This document shows, one piece after another, positions 1 to 7,205 of a DNA stretch of 58,872 bases (position 1 is its first letter; the number at the start of each line of letters is the position of its first letter). Under the pieces are notes generated by a model. That model was not told the DNA's origin, did not search any database, and worked only from the letters and a program-made list of their open reading frames with translations. Both the position numbers and the translations under genes were made by a program. This DNA comes from JBEKTY01 sp049515555 (GTDB taxonomy: Bacteria > Planctomycetota > Planctomycetia > Pirellulales > Thermoguttaceae): assembly GCA_049515555.1 (NCBI GenBank), contig JBEKTY010000028.1, positions 1 through 58,872 of the forward strand, in the 5' to 3' direction.

Positions 1-150
1 TCCGCCTTCCGCCCTCCCCCTTCCGCCCTCCCCCTTCCCCCCTCCGCCCTCATGCTTTCCGCCCTCCGCCTTCCGCCATCCCCCCTCCGCCCTCCGCCTT
101 CCGCCCTCCCCCTTCCGCCTTCCGCCTTCCGCCTTCCCTCCGCCCCCCCG
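1..150 (+). repeat. Pyrimidine-rich CCTTCCGCC/CCCTCCGCC low-complexity array
   Basis: The first 150 bases are an imperfect array of 6-8 nt units such as TTCCGCC, CTCCGCC and CCCCC, almost purely pyrimidine on the + strand apart from the regular G. It ends directly at the conserved promoter block of the first PEP-CTERM gene. Similar arrays lie next to two other PEP-CTERM promoters (about 1336-1378, and 12275-12360 in the opposite orientation). The open frame at 52-336 that reads through it is not a credible gene. Confidence 0.8.
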
Positions 151-164
151 ATTCCTGCGCCTTT

Positions 165-245
165 GCGCTATATGATTGCGAGTATGGGAAATTCGCGGAA
201 AAACGCCCGCAAAGCGATTGACGGCACGGTCAAAGTGGATATGTT
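165..245 (+). promoter_or_regulatory. PEP-CTERM cassette promoter, copy 1
   Basis: A candidate -35 TTGACG lies at 218-223 and a candidate -10 TATGTT at 240-245, with a 16-nt spacer. Upstream is a conserved block (GATTGCGAGTAT, then CGGAAAAACGCCCGCAAAG) that recurs before four other PEP-CTERM genes in the window. The block is A-rich and could be an activator site or UP-like element. It drives the gene starting at 333. Confidence 0.75.
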
Positions 246-332
246 AAAAAGCATGGGGATAAGCTGTCGAGGCAGCTTTCAATCGGAGTGGCGAACAACG
301 AAACGGCCCGCAAGGGGCCAGGAGGGGCTTAG

Positions 333-1181
333 ATGAAGCGGTTGATGGTTGTGCTGTGTGCGGTGGCGGTAGTGGGGCTTGCGGCTGCTGCGGCTCGGGC
401 TGACGGTATCAGCTTCGACGCCGAGAGCACCCAGTTCGGTTACCAAGGCACCGTGCAAAACCTCACGACTCGCTCCGATCCGGTCGCGTTCAACACCACA
501 CCGCGGGACGGAGCGCTGTACTTTACCAGGAACGTTTCGCCTGCCATCAACCCTTATGACGGCTATAACGACATCCAGTCGAACTGGTATCAGCACCCGC
601 TTTCGGACCAGAACGCCGGGTTCTTTCAGATCAACGATGGCGGCACGGTCACTTCGGCCGTCGGCGGCTGGACCCAGCAGCAGAGCGGTTTGTGGAACTT
701 TACTCTAACCGTCACGGGCGCAATCGCCACTGCTGCCAATTCCACCGCGCGGCTCTGGCAGCCTGACGCCGGTATGGCTTGGGGTGGCACGTTCAACAAC
801 TACAGCTACACAATCACCGCCACTGGCATGACGACCGCGGTAACGGACGGCTGGCTCTACAACACGAATAACCCCGCAAGCATCAGCGGGTCGTTTGACG
901 GGACCTTCGTCTCCACGCAGGCTGTCTATGGAGGTCCGATCGACCTGACCGGCCGTGACACCTATTCCGTGCATCTCAATTTTAGCGATGCATATTGGGA
1001 CGGCACGGGCTGGAACACCAACTACGGGGATGCTTACGGTGATCCCTACAGCTTCTTCGCCACACCGGTCGCCGACGCGTTGGGCGCGTCGGTTCCCGAG
1101 CCCACGGGGATCGTCGCCCTCCTGGGCCTCGGCGGGATGGGCCTGATCGGCCTAGTGCTGCGTCGCCGCAAGGCCGCCTAG
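333..1181 (+). CDS. PEP-CTERM sorting-domain surface protein
   Basis: A 282-residue secreted protein. Residues 1-23 form a signal peptide (Lys/Arg, hydrophobic run, cut near ARA-DG). The middle is a Ser/Thr/Asn/Gly-rich beta-type region with no recognised catalytic motif. The C-terminus is a full PEP-CTERM signal: VPEP, a Gly-rich hydrophobic helix, then RRRK. By analogy with the family, exosortase should cleave at this signal and the protein should end up at the surface or in the matrix; no exosortase is in the window. The ATG follows GGAGGGG by 8 nt. The DNA of its last ~100 bases is nearly identical to the end of the gene at 1693. The gene is bounded by the conserved promoter at 218-245 and a strong terminator at 1210-1245. 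Its ligand is unknown. Confidence 0.9.
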   Translation: MKRLMVVLCAVAVVGLAAAAARADGISFDAESTQFGYQGTVQNLTTRSDPVAFNTTPRDGALYFTRNVSPAINPYDGYNDIQSNWYQHPLSDQNAGFFQINDGGTVTSAVGGWTQQQSGLWNFTLTVTGAIATAANSTARLWQPDAGMAWGGTFNNYSYTITATGMTTAVTDGWLYNTNNPASISGSFDGTFVSTQAVYGGPIDLTGRDTYSVHLNFSDAYWDGTGWNTNYGDAYGDPYSFFATPVADALGASVPEPTGIVALLGLGGMGLIGLVLRRRKAA

Positions 1182-1209
1182 CCCGTTTCCGAGTTGCCAA
1201 GAAACCGAA

Positions 1210-1245
1210 GCAAACCCGCGCCGCCCTGGGCGCGGGTTTGCTTTT
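1210..1245 (+). terminator. Shared PEP-CTERM cassette terminator, copy 1
   Basis: A perfect 13-bp stem (GCAAACCCGCGCC paired with its complement, 1210-1222 and 1229-1241) with a 6-nt loop is followed by TTTT. The stem and the flanking GAGTTGCCAAGAAACC and TTTTGCGCCCCC sequences recur downstream of the PEP-CTERM genes at 11339-12094 and 12702-13379. Confidence 0.85.
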
Positions 1246-1380
1246 GCGCCCCCCTGGAACTTCAGTCTTCAGGAGGGCGGAGGGCGGGGGATTTGAGATC
1301 TGAGATTTCAAGTCTGCAATCGGTTACCCGCAATCGCCCCTCCCGCCTTCCGCCTTCCCCCTTCCGCCTTCCTGTCGCCC

Positions 1381-1479
1381 CGCCGATTCCTGCGCGTTCA
1401 CGCAATGGGATTGCGAGTATCGAAAATCCTCGAAAAACGCCGGCCAAATGTTGGACGGCAGGGTCAAAGCGGATACACT
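1381..1479 (+). promoter_or_regulatory. PEP-CTERM cassette promoter, copy 2
   Basis: This carries the same block as copy 1: GGGATTGCGAGTATCGAAAA, CCTCGAAAAACGCC, then a candidate -35 TGGACG at 1452-1457, a 16-nt spacer and a candidate -10 TACACT at 1474-1479. A CCTTCCGCC-type array lies directly upstream (about 1336-1378). The downstream gene starts at 1693, giving a leader of about 205 nt. Confidence 0.75.
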
Positions 1480-1484
1480 GAAGA

Positions 1485-1692
1485 GTACGAAGATGAGTGG
1501 CCGTGCGGCGCGGGGCGTACCCGCTCCGCAAGGCGACACTGAGGCACAGACCAGGATGGACGTTCTTGACGCGGGTTGTGCCGTCAACGGTGAAGTCGCA
1601 AACTGTGATTAAGGTGTCGTATTCTCCGATGGCGGTCATCGAATCTGGTAGTCCGAAGCAACTCGGCGACGCAAACAAGAGAGGACTTTGAA
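1485..1692 (+). promoter_or_regulatory. Conserved modular 5' leader of a PEP-CTERM gene (full form)
   Basis: The leader has two blocks shared with other PEP-CTERM genes in the window. Block 1 (about 1497-1535) is GGCCG, GCGGCGCGGGGCGTACCCG and CCGCAAGGC, with a GCGGG/CCCGC hairpin. Block 2 (about 1565-1615) is GACGCGGGTTGTGCCGT followed by GAAGTCGCAAACTGTGATTAAGG. The minus-strand gene at 12702-13379 has both blocks, 11339-12094 has only block 1, and 9850-10719 has mostly block 2. It does not match any riboswitch I know. It could be a structured RNA or a translated leader. Confidence 0.55.
1493..1612 (+). CDS. Candidate leader peptide (uORF) before a PEP-CTERM gene
   Basis: A 39-codon frame lies inside the conserved leader, starting ATG 14 nt after the -10 and ending TAA. 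Its product contains GRAARGVPAPQG and ends AGCAVNGEVANCD. In the leader of 11339-12094 the same frame gives GRAAPGTPDPQGY. In the leader of 9850-10719 the block-2 frame gives AGCAVEGEVANSD before TAG. The leader of 12702-13379 has one-base shifts that break the frame. There is no obvious ribosome binding site, and the conservation may be at RNA level only. Confidence 0.25.
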   Translation: MSGRAARGVPAPQGDTEAQTRMDVLDAGCAVNGEVANCD

Positions 1693-2382
1693 ATGCGAAG
1701 TGTAGCAGTGGTTCTGGCAGCATGCGTAGTGGCGTTACTTTGCAGTCCGGCCACGGCGGATCCCATCAGCGTGAGCTGGTCCACGGGAGGCGCGTACATA
1801 CAAGACGTTGGGAACAATGGTCTCTTTGGGCCTCAATATGCTGCAGGAGGGAATGGTACGCAGACCGACGACGACAAGATCTGGTTGAAGACGGCATCGG
1901 GTAGCCTGAACCTGGCGCTCGGGGTGCCTCAGACTGCATTGGTTAACCCGCTGGTATTTGAGGTCGGCCAGACGGGAGATGAGGGGACCGACGAGAGCTA
2001 TGATCTAAAGACCACTTTCAGCATGGCCAGGGACATGACGGTCAACGGGGTCACGCACTCACTGGTCAGTCCGATGACTCACGATTCGGGCTGGTTTTCC
2101 GATACTCTAACAGTTCACATCGGTTCTGCGGTCGAATTCGACGTGGGGGCATACGCCATTACCGTAACGCCCTTGGGCGGAGGGACATCGCCGTTGGGGG
2201 CGGAAACCACACTTGTCGGGTACGGGGGGCCGCTTGATTCTCAGGTGTACGCAGAGTTCGAGGCTACTGAGCTGGGCGGGTTGGGCGCGTCGGTTCCCGA
2301 GCCCACCGGGATCGTCGCCCTCCTGGGCATCGGCGGCATGGGCCTGGTCGGCCTGGCGCTGCGTCGCCGCAAGGCCGCCTAG
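1693..2382 (+). CDS. PEP-CTERM sorting-domain surface protein
   Basis: A 229-residue secreted protein with a signal peptide at 1-22 (hydrophobic core, cut near ATA-DP). The body is small, acidic and beta-rich without a known domain. The C-terminus is VPEP, a Gly-rich helix and RRRK, nearly identical in DNA to the end of the gene at 333, so the sorting tail was duplicated or homogenised. The start follows AGAGAGGA. It is expressed from the conserved promoter at 1452-1479 through the ~205-nt leader. Unlike three of its relatives it lacks the shared strong terminator; 2383-2443 holds only a weak hairpin. An exosortase substrate by analogy; specific role unknown. Confidence 0.87.
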   Translation: MRSVAVVLAACVVALLCSPATADPISVSWSTGGAYIQDVGNNGLFGPQYAAGGNGTQTDDDKIWLKTASGSLNLALGVPQTALVNPLVFEVGQTGDEGTDESYDLKTTFSMARDMTVNGVTHSLVSPMTHDSGWFSDTLTVHIGSAVEFDVGAYAITVTPLGGGTSPLGAETTLVGYGGPLDSQVYAEFEATELGGLGASVPEPTGIVALLGIGGMGLVGLALRRRKAA

Positions 2383-2443
2383 GCCGCTTCATCCACTGAA
2401 GCAGGCCGCATAATCACGGGGCGCAAGCGTCTGGCTTGCCGCG

Positions 2444-2980
2444 TCAATCGATGGCTTCCAGACAATAGTCCTCGATGTCGACCGACGCCCCTTGCTGCAG
2501 GAAGTCCACCGCGACCAAGAGCCTCGTCCGCCCGCGGCGAAGCAGCACGGTGCCTTCCAGCCCCGCCAAGGCCCCATGCCGAACCCGCACGCGCCTGCCG
2601 GGAGCCAAGCGGCTTTCCATTGTCAACGGCGCATCGCAAGCGATCAAGCGGAAGAGCTGCCGGAGGTCATGGCACAGTCGATCGGGGGCGTGCACGGGCA
2701 GGATTCGCGAAATGCGATTCGTCGTCAGGCTGCAAAGCCGCTCTTGTTCGGAACCGTACATGAACACATAGCCCGCGAAAACGGGAACACGCGCATAGAA
2801 CCTGCGGCCGCGACAGACATGCGCCTTGCGCACCAGCGGCAGATAGAAAGGGATCTCATGCCCCAGTAATTGCTGCGCGAGGGCCTTTTCCTGCCGAGAC
2901 TTCGTATACAGCACCCACCACCGACGGTCCAAGGCCTGGAAATCGGCGCGCTCCAACAAATTCTCGGGATAGAGACTCAC
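2444..2980 (-). CDS. NusG/RfaH-like transcription elongation factor (NGN-KOW)
   Basis: A 178-residue cytoplasmic protein. Residues about 20-110 form an NGN domain (RWWVLYTKSRQEKALAQQL, then FYLPL, then VPVFAGYVF). Residues about 127-165 form a KOW-type domain (GRRVRVRHGALAGLEGTVL). This is the layout of specialised NusG paralogues (RfaH, UpxY, LoaP) that promote processive transcription of exopolysaccharide or surface operons; a housekeeping NusG would normally sit beside secE and ribosomal genes, which are absent here. The predicted start is GTG at 2980. It is flanked by PEP-CTERM genes and lies next to the response regulator at 3168-3950 on the same strand. A link to long polysaccharide or PEP-CTERM transcripts is inference. 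Confidence 0.85.
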   Translation of the reverse strand: MSLYPENLLERADFQALDRRWWVLYTKSRQEKALAQQLLGHEIPFYLPLVRKAHVCRGRRFYARVPVFAGYVFMYGSEQERLCSLTTNRISRILPVHAPDRLCHDLRQLFRLIACDAPLTMESRLAPGRRVRVRHGALAGLEGTVLLRRGRTRLLVAVDFLQQGASVDIEDYCLEAID

Positions 2981-3167
2981 GTCCGGGCTGACAGTTGACA
3001 GGATATTCCCCCCTTAACGCGGCGGAACGCCATCCGCGTGCTGTGTCATTTCACGGCGACACCCCGCCTGATGCGCGTTGCATCCCCGAAACGACCGTAT
3101 CTTTTCGTAGTCTTGGAGCCACCTCAGTAAAAAGTAAACCGCCATGCACTTCAAATCGCCAGTCAGG

Positions 3168-3950
3168 TCAATCCTGAAGACAATTGACGGGCGCCAGAAT
3201 CTGGGAACAGGCAACGGTCGATTCTGCCGATTCTGCGCAAAACTCCTGGCTGACGGCGAGGATCGAGAAGCGCATCAGTTCCAAGGGAGAGTGCAGGCCG
3301 AGTTTCTTCATGAGACTACGGCGGCGCAACTCGACGGCGCGTACACAGAGCCCCAACGCGGTGGCCATGACCTTGATCGATTTCCCATCCGCGATCAGTT
3401 GCACCACTTGCCGTTCTTTCCGCGTCAAGGAGGCAACGCGCTGCCGCATCTTCCGCTGTTGCTCTTGTTCACGGCAACGGCCCACTTCCCGAGCAACGCC
3501 CTCCTGAATCGCACTCCAGAGTTCCAAGGGGCGAAGGGGCTTTTCCAGAACATGGACGGCCCCGCCGCGCATGGCTTCCACCGCCATGGAAACGTCGACG
3601 TGGCTGGTGACGAAGACCAGCGGCAGGGGAGAGCCGCTCCGCAGCAGCCGCCGCTGCAATTGCAGTCCGCCCATGTCCGGAATCCGCATTTCCAGCACCA
3701 GGCACGTGGGACGGGACGGGTCATAGGCTGCAAAGAACTGCCGTCCGGAGCAGTACGCCTCGCACCGCAGACTGTTCCCCCGCAGCAGTTCGTTGACCAT
3801 GGCCCCTGTGGCCGGGTCTGGATCCACTACGAAAACCGCGGGGGCCTCGGTCGACGTCTCCTGCCGCTTCACCGATGCACGTCGCTCTGGTTGTCGACGG
3901 TCATCGGCCAAGGCCCCTTCGCGATCGCAAATGCTAGCCTGAAAACCCAT
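3168..3950 (-). CDS. FixJ/NarL-type response regulator with atypical receiver
   Basis: A 260-residue protein. The receiver domain (about 38-152) resembles FixJ, with Thr115 in FVTSH and Lys137 in LEKPL. The segment that should hold the phospho-acceptor Asp reads LVLEMRIPDMGG, so Glu87 replaces Asp. The usual adjacent acidic pair reads D43-P44-D45, so one of the pair is Pro. A LuxR-type helix-turn-helix follows (about 174-230: LTRKERQVVQLIADGKSIKV). The protein therefore looks like a regulator that works without phosphorylation or mimics the phosphorylated state. No sensor kinase is adjacent. It lies upstream of the NusG-like gene on the same strand, 187 bp away, inside the PEP-CTERM region, and is a candidate activator of the repeated promoters. 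Confidence 0.88.
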   Translation of the reverse strand: MGFQASICDREGALADDRRQPERRASVKRQETSTEAPAVFVVDPDPATGAMVNELLRGNSLRCEAYCSGRQFFAAYDPSRPTCLVLEMRIPDMGGLQLQRRLLRSGSPLPLVFVTSHVDVSMAVEAMRGGAVHVLEKPLRPLELWSAIQEGVAREVGRCREQEQQRKMRQRVASLTRKERQVVQLIADGKSIKVMATALGLCVRAVELRRRSLMKKLGLHSPLELMRFSILAVSQEFCAESAESTVACSQILAPVNCLQD

Positions 3951-4657
3951 GGTGCGCTCCCGTTGTCAGGAAGTGATAGCGATGCAGGTAGGCTTCATGC
4001 GGAGGGGCCTTGAAAAGGTCGGGTGCCCCGGCATTGCGGGCCATCTTTCCCGGCGTTCTTCAAGACTATTGCCTCTTCCCCCCCCAATAAACGTATGCGC
4101 CTAAAATGTATCCTAATTACTAACCACCGCATAAGCAATAAGCAGTAGGCCAAAAATTTAGCCTTTAGTCAGGTTCTTCCGGAAGTCGCAAGATACCAGG
4201 AACTTGCGATAGCAACGATTTTAGAGACTGTTAGCAGTGGCCGATCTGAAGATGGGGTCAACTAATTATGTGCACAAATTACGCAGCTTCCCCCAAGATC
4301 GTGGTATCCGATTGCTCGCCCGGTGGTAAAATTTGGCAAATTTCGTCGCAAACTGATTTTTGCCGTACCACTTTTGTTACACTCTTGGGGTTTAAGTATG
4401 GACGGGCGATTGCCTATTTCGCACTGGTGTCGATGTTGGTCGTCGTGATTTGGCCGACCTTGCGTGTGGTAGCATGTTTGAGCACCAATATGCCCCCGAT
4501 GCCACCTGCGGAGCCTTGATGCTTCGGCGTAGAGGGACTATAATGTGGGGCGGTATTCGGTGCAGAGGGCGGCCAGCTCCTCGTTCTACCCTCGAGTCTT
4601 GCGGGGCAAAGTGGCGGCACTCGCACGACGCTGGCATTGAACCCAGGATCGAGTGCG
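3951..4657. other. AT-richer intergenic region without a convincing gene
   Basis: About 700 bp separate the divergent response regulator and ECF sigma genes. The part from about 4080 to 4460 is clearly richer in A and T than the rest of the window. It must hold both divergent promoters, but I cannot assign either with confidence. A short open frame at 4268-4519 has no family resemblance and no good start signal. Confidence 0.6.
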
Positions 4658-5209
4658 GTGAATCCACCTGCCGGCCAGAATCAAGCCTCGGACGCCGATC
4701 GGGCGGACGCCGGTCCGTTTGCCGCATTGTTGGAAAGCTGTCAGCGGCCTGTGTTCCTGTACGCCATGGCGCTGTTGCACAACGCGGCCGATGCCGAGGA
4801 AGCTCGCCAGGAGACCCAACTCGTCCTCTGGCAGAAGTTCGACCGGTACCAGGCGGGCACGGATTTCGTTCGCTTTGCGTGCGGGATCGCGCGGAACGAG
4901 GCGCTGAAGATCCGCGCCAGGCGGCCCCGCGAGAAGCAACTCTTCAACGACGGTTTCCTCGAGATCCTGGCCGCCGAGACGCAGAAGGCGCCGGACGCCC
5001 GGCAGCAGGCCTTGAGGCACTGTCTGGAGAAGCTCAGCCCGGCGGACCGCGACCTGGTGCTCAGGCGTTACCATCCCGGGGGCGCGACGCGGAGCGTGGC
5101 CCAGGCCCTGGGACGGAGCGTCCAGGGGACCCGCAAGTCGCTGCACCGCATCCGCGCGGCCTTGTCCGCGTGCGTGCGACGAACCATGTCGCGGGAGGGC
5201 GATGAATGA
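4658..5209 (+). CDS. ECF-type sigma factor (planctomycete family)
   Basis: An RNA polymerase sigma factor of about 183 residues. Region 2 is seen in LLESCQRPVFLYAMALLHN, AADAEEARQETQLVLWQKF and FVRFACGIARNEALK. Region 4 is seen in LEKLSPADRDLVLRRYHPG followed by a helix-turn-helix (SVAQALGRSVQGTRKSLHRIR). This is the short sigma-70-like family common in Planctomycetes and Verrucomicrobia. I chose the GTG at 4658; a TTG at 4637 in the same frame is the alternative. The stop overlaps the start of the FecR/LamG gene (ATGA at 5206-5209), indicating translational coupling with its likely regulator. Target promoters are unknown. Confidence 0.88.
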   Translation: MNPPAGQNQASDADRADAGPFAALLESCQRPVFLYAMALLHNAADAEEARQETQLVLWQKFDRYQAGTDFVRFACGIARNEALKIRARRPREKQLFNDGFLEILAAETQKAPDARQQALRHCLEKLSPADRDLVLRRYHPGGATRSVAQALGRSVQGTRKSLHRIRAALSACVRRTMSREGDE

Positions 5210-6858
5210 CGGGTTCAGACGGCGAATTCGACGAACTGGGCCAGCTCGCCGCGGCACTTTGCGACGACGAGCTCACGCCCGAGCAGGCCGCGCGTCTGGA
5301 ACAGGCCGTCAGCCGGTCGGAAGCCGCTTGCCGATACGTTCTTGAGTACCTCCAACTCCACGGTGAGCTTTGCTGGGAGTTCTCGCGCGGAGCCGAGACC
5401 GCGGCGAGCGGGGAAGGAGTTGGAGTCCGGTCGCGTCGCCAGAGCCGATGGGGCATCCGCCGGCGGCCGGCGGTCTACGCGGCCATGGCGGCCAGCCTCC
5501 TCGTGGCCATCGGTTTGGGGGTATTCACGCTGTACCGGGGTCCCCACGACGGCAGGGCCCCGCAGGCGCCTTGCGTCGCGCAGCTAGGCGCAAGCCGGGG
5601 GGCCCAGTGGGCCGCTGAGCCTTCGGAAGACGAACGCACTTTGACTGCCGGTCGAACACTGGTGCTTCGCCAGGGGTTGGCTGAGGTCCTGTTCGAGAGC
5701 GGCGCCATCGTGATTTTGCAAGGCCCGGCTGAGTTCGAGTTGCAGTCGCCCGGCAGCGCACTCCTCGCTCGGGGCCGACTGACCGCGCGCGTTTCGGCGC
5801 GTGCCGTCGGGTTTACCATCTGCACGCCGACTGCAACCATCGTCGATCGGGGGACCGAGTTCGCCGTGGCCGTGGGACGGGACGGGGTGACCGAGGTCGA
5901 GGTGTTCACCGGCAAGGTGGAGGCCTGGGCCGGGCCCGGGCCTCCCGGGACGGCGGCGGGACACATCGTGCGCGCGGGAGAGGCGTTGTGCCTGGCCCTG
6001 TCGGCGGTGGGCGGCTCGCCTCGAGTGGAACGGATTGCCGTCGGCGGACGGCATTGCGCGCGGTCGTTGGCGGGCTCAGTCGCGCTGATGGAGTCTTTGG
6101 TGGCCGCGGATCCCCATTTGATCCACCACTACACCTTCGAGGGCGCGACAACACAAGAAAAATGCCGCGATCGGCGGGGCAATCTGTATCTGAGCGAGGT
6201 CGCGATGGGCGGCGGCGACGGCGGCGGCCGCATCGATTACTCTTGTCCGGGGCCCGATCCCACCGCCAAGGCCGTGCGGCTGTTCCGCGCCGCCCAACTG
6301 GGCAATCTCCGCGGTGTGGGCCTGCAGTCGCAGGGCGTTTTTAGCCCGCCCAAGGCGATGACTGCCGAACTGCTGCTGCGACTTGACGGCGGCGGCCGCG
6401 GACAGGAAGGATTGATCGCTTCGGCAGTGGCCGTCCGTACCGACCGTCAGAAATGCGGCTTTCTCATCACCGCCCTGGACGATGGGCGGCTGGTTCATTT
6501 GATGGACGGCCGAGCCCCTTGGCTGGAGAGCGGTTTTAAGTTCGTCCCGGGCAACTGGTACTACGTTGCGAGCACATTCCAGATGGATGGCGGACAGACG
6601 ATCGTCAACACCTACGTGGCCGATCTCACCAAGGGGGACCGTGCCCTGAAGTGGGTGATCCGAGGCCAGCCCACGCCCGGTACGCCCGGCGCGAGTCACC
6701 TGGGCATTGGGAAAGGCTTCGATGGCGAAATGGCCAGCGCGTACCCGTGGCCGGGGGCGATGGACGAAGTCTCGCTCTACGACGCAGCCTTAGACCAAGG
6801 CACGTTGCAAGCCCACCTCGACGCCCTGACAGCACCGCCCGTCCCTGCGAAGCGGTAG
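5206..6858 (+). CDS. FecR-domain membrane regulator with C-terminal LamG domain
   Basis: A 550-residue membrane protein coupled to the ECF sigma factor. Residues 1-60 are a cytoplasmic anti-sigma-like region (AAALCDDELTPEQAARLEQ). One membrane helix lies at about 87-107 (AAMAASLLVAIGLGVFTLY). A FecR domain lies at about 140-245 (ILQGPAEFELQSPGSALLARGRL, IVDRGTEFAV, VEVFTGKVEAW). A LamG/concanavalin-like domain fills about 300-545 (HHYTFEG at the start, GAMDEVSLYDAALDQ near the end). The layout fits a sensor that reads an extracytoplasmic glycan or protein signal and controls the sigma factor. FecR-LamG fusions next to ECF genes are frequent in planctomycetes; the ligand is not deducible. Confidence 0.87.
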   Translation: MTGSDGEFDELGQLAAALCDDELTPEQAARLEQAVSRSEAACRYVLEYLQLHGELCWEFSRGAETAASGEGVGVRSRRQSRWGIRRRPAVYAAMAASLLVAIGLGVFTLYRGPHDGRAPQAPCVAQLGASRGAQWAAEPSEDERTLTAGRTLVLRQGLAEVLFESGAIVILQGPAEFELQSPGSALLARGRLTARVSARAVGFTICTPTATIVDRGTEFAVAVGRDGVTEVEVFTGKVEAWAGPGPPGTAAGHIVRAGEALCLALSAVGGSPRVERIAVGGRHCARSLAGSVALMESLVAADPHLIHHYTFEGATTQEKCRDRRGNLYLSEVAMGGGDGGGRIDYSCPGPDPTAKAVRLFRAAQLGNLRGVGLQSQGVFSPPKAMTAELLLRLDGGGRGQEGLIASAVAVRTDRQKCGFLITALDDGRLVHLMDGRAPWLESGFKFVPGNWYYVASTFQMDGGQTIVNTYVADLTKGDRALKWVIRGQPTPGTPGASHLGIGKGFDGEMASAYPWPGAMDEVSLYDAALDQGTLQAHLDALTAPPVPAKR

Positions 6859-6949
6859 CGGGCTCAGTAAGTTCAGGGGATAAACACGGCAAGTGACCGT
6901 GTTTGCTAATCTGCTCCGCCGGTGCTACAGGCTCAGTAAGTTTAGGTGG
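6859..6949 (+). repeat. Two direct copies of GCTCAGTAAGTTYAGG
   Basis: GGCTCAGTAAGTTCAGG occurs at about 6861-6877 and GGCTCAGTAAGTTTAGG at about 6930-6946, just after the FecR/LamG stop. The segment between them includes the hairpin-forming AAACACGGCAAGTGACCGTGTTT. The function is unknown; the repeats may be part of the adjacent palindromic element. Confidence 0.55.
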
Positions 6950-6964
6950 GTTATACTAACCCGA

Positions 6965-7067
6965 ATTATTCACCAATCGTTCGTAGTGACCGCATTCATG
7001 CGGTCCTTGACCTGTTCACACTCTCCAGACCCGATAAATCGGGTCACTACGAGCCCGGGTGAATAAT
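6965..7067. repeat. Palindromic element with two nested hairpins
   Basis: Outer arms ATTATTCACC (6965-6974) and GGTGAATAAT (7058-7067), and inner CGTAGTGACC / GGTCACTACG, enclose two hairpins: GACCGCATTCATGCGGTC (6988-7005) and GACCCGATAAATCGGGTC (7028-7045). The whole can fold as a double-hairpin cruciform, like a REP doublet or small MITE. No coding potential. Confidence 0.8.
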
Positions 7068-7205
7068 CCCGGCTAACCTGGTCGGCCGACATATCTCTGG
7101 AACAGGCCCTCCCCACGGAGCCACCCGCCAATTTCGTTTCGGTTGGTTGGCGAGGACGCATTTTGTACCTATACTAGGTTAGGCTGCTGAACCTGTCGAT
7201 GGCAC

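Noticed and set aside
1..150. A CRISPR array
   Set aside because: The units are 6-8 nt, imperfect and without spacers.
165..245. A sigma-54 promoter as described for PEP-CTERM regulons in other bacteria
   Set aside because: No GG-N10-GC element is conserved among the five copies, while a -35/-10 pair with constant 16-nt spacing is.
52..336. A 94-codon frame at the left end
   Set aside because: Its first half is a translation of the CCTTCCGCC array (Pro/Leu/Arg/Ser only) and it crosses the conserved promoter.
1485..1692. A cyclic-di-GMP (GEMM) or cobalamin riboswitch in the PEP-CTERM leader
   Set aside because: The fixed motifs of those classes (for example GGGACGCAAAGCC for GEMM-I) are not present; only short superficial similarity (GCAAA) was seen.
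4268..4519. An 83-codon frame before the sigma factor
   Set aside because: No ribosome binding site, no family resemblance, located in an AT-rich intergenic region.
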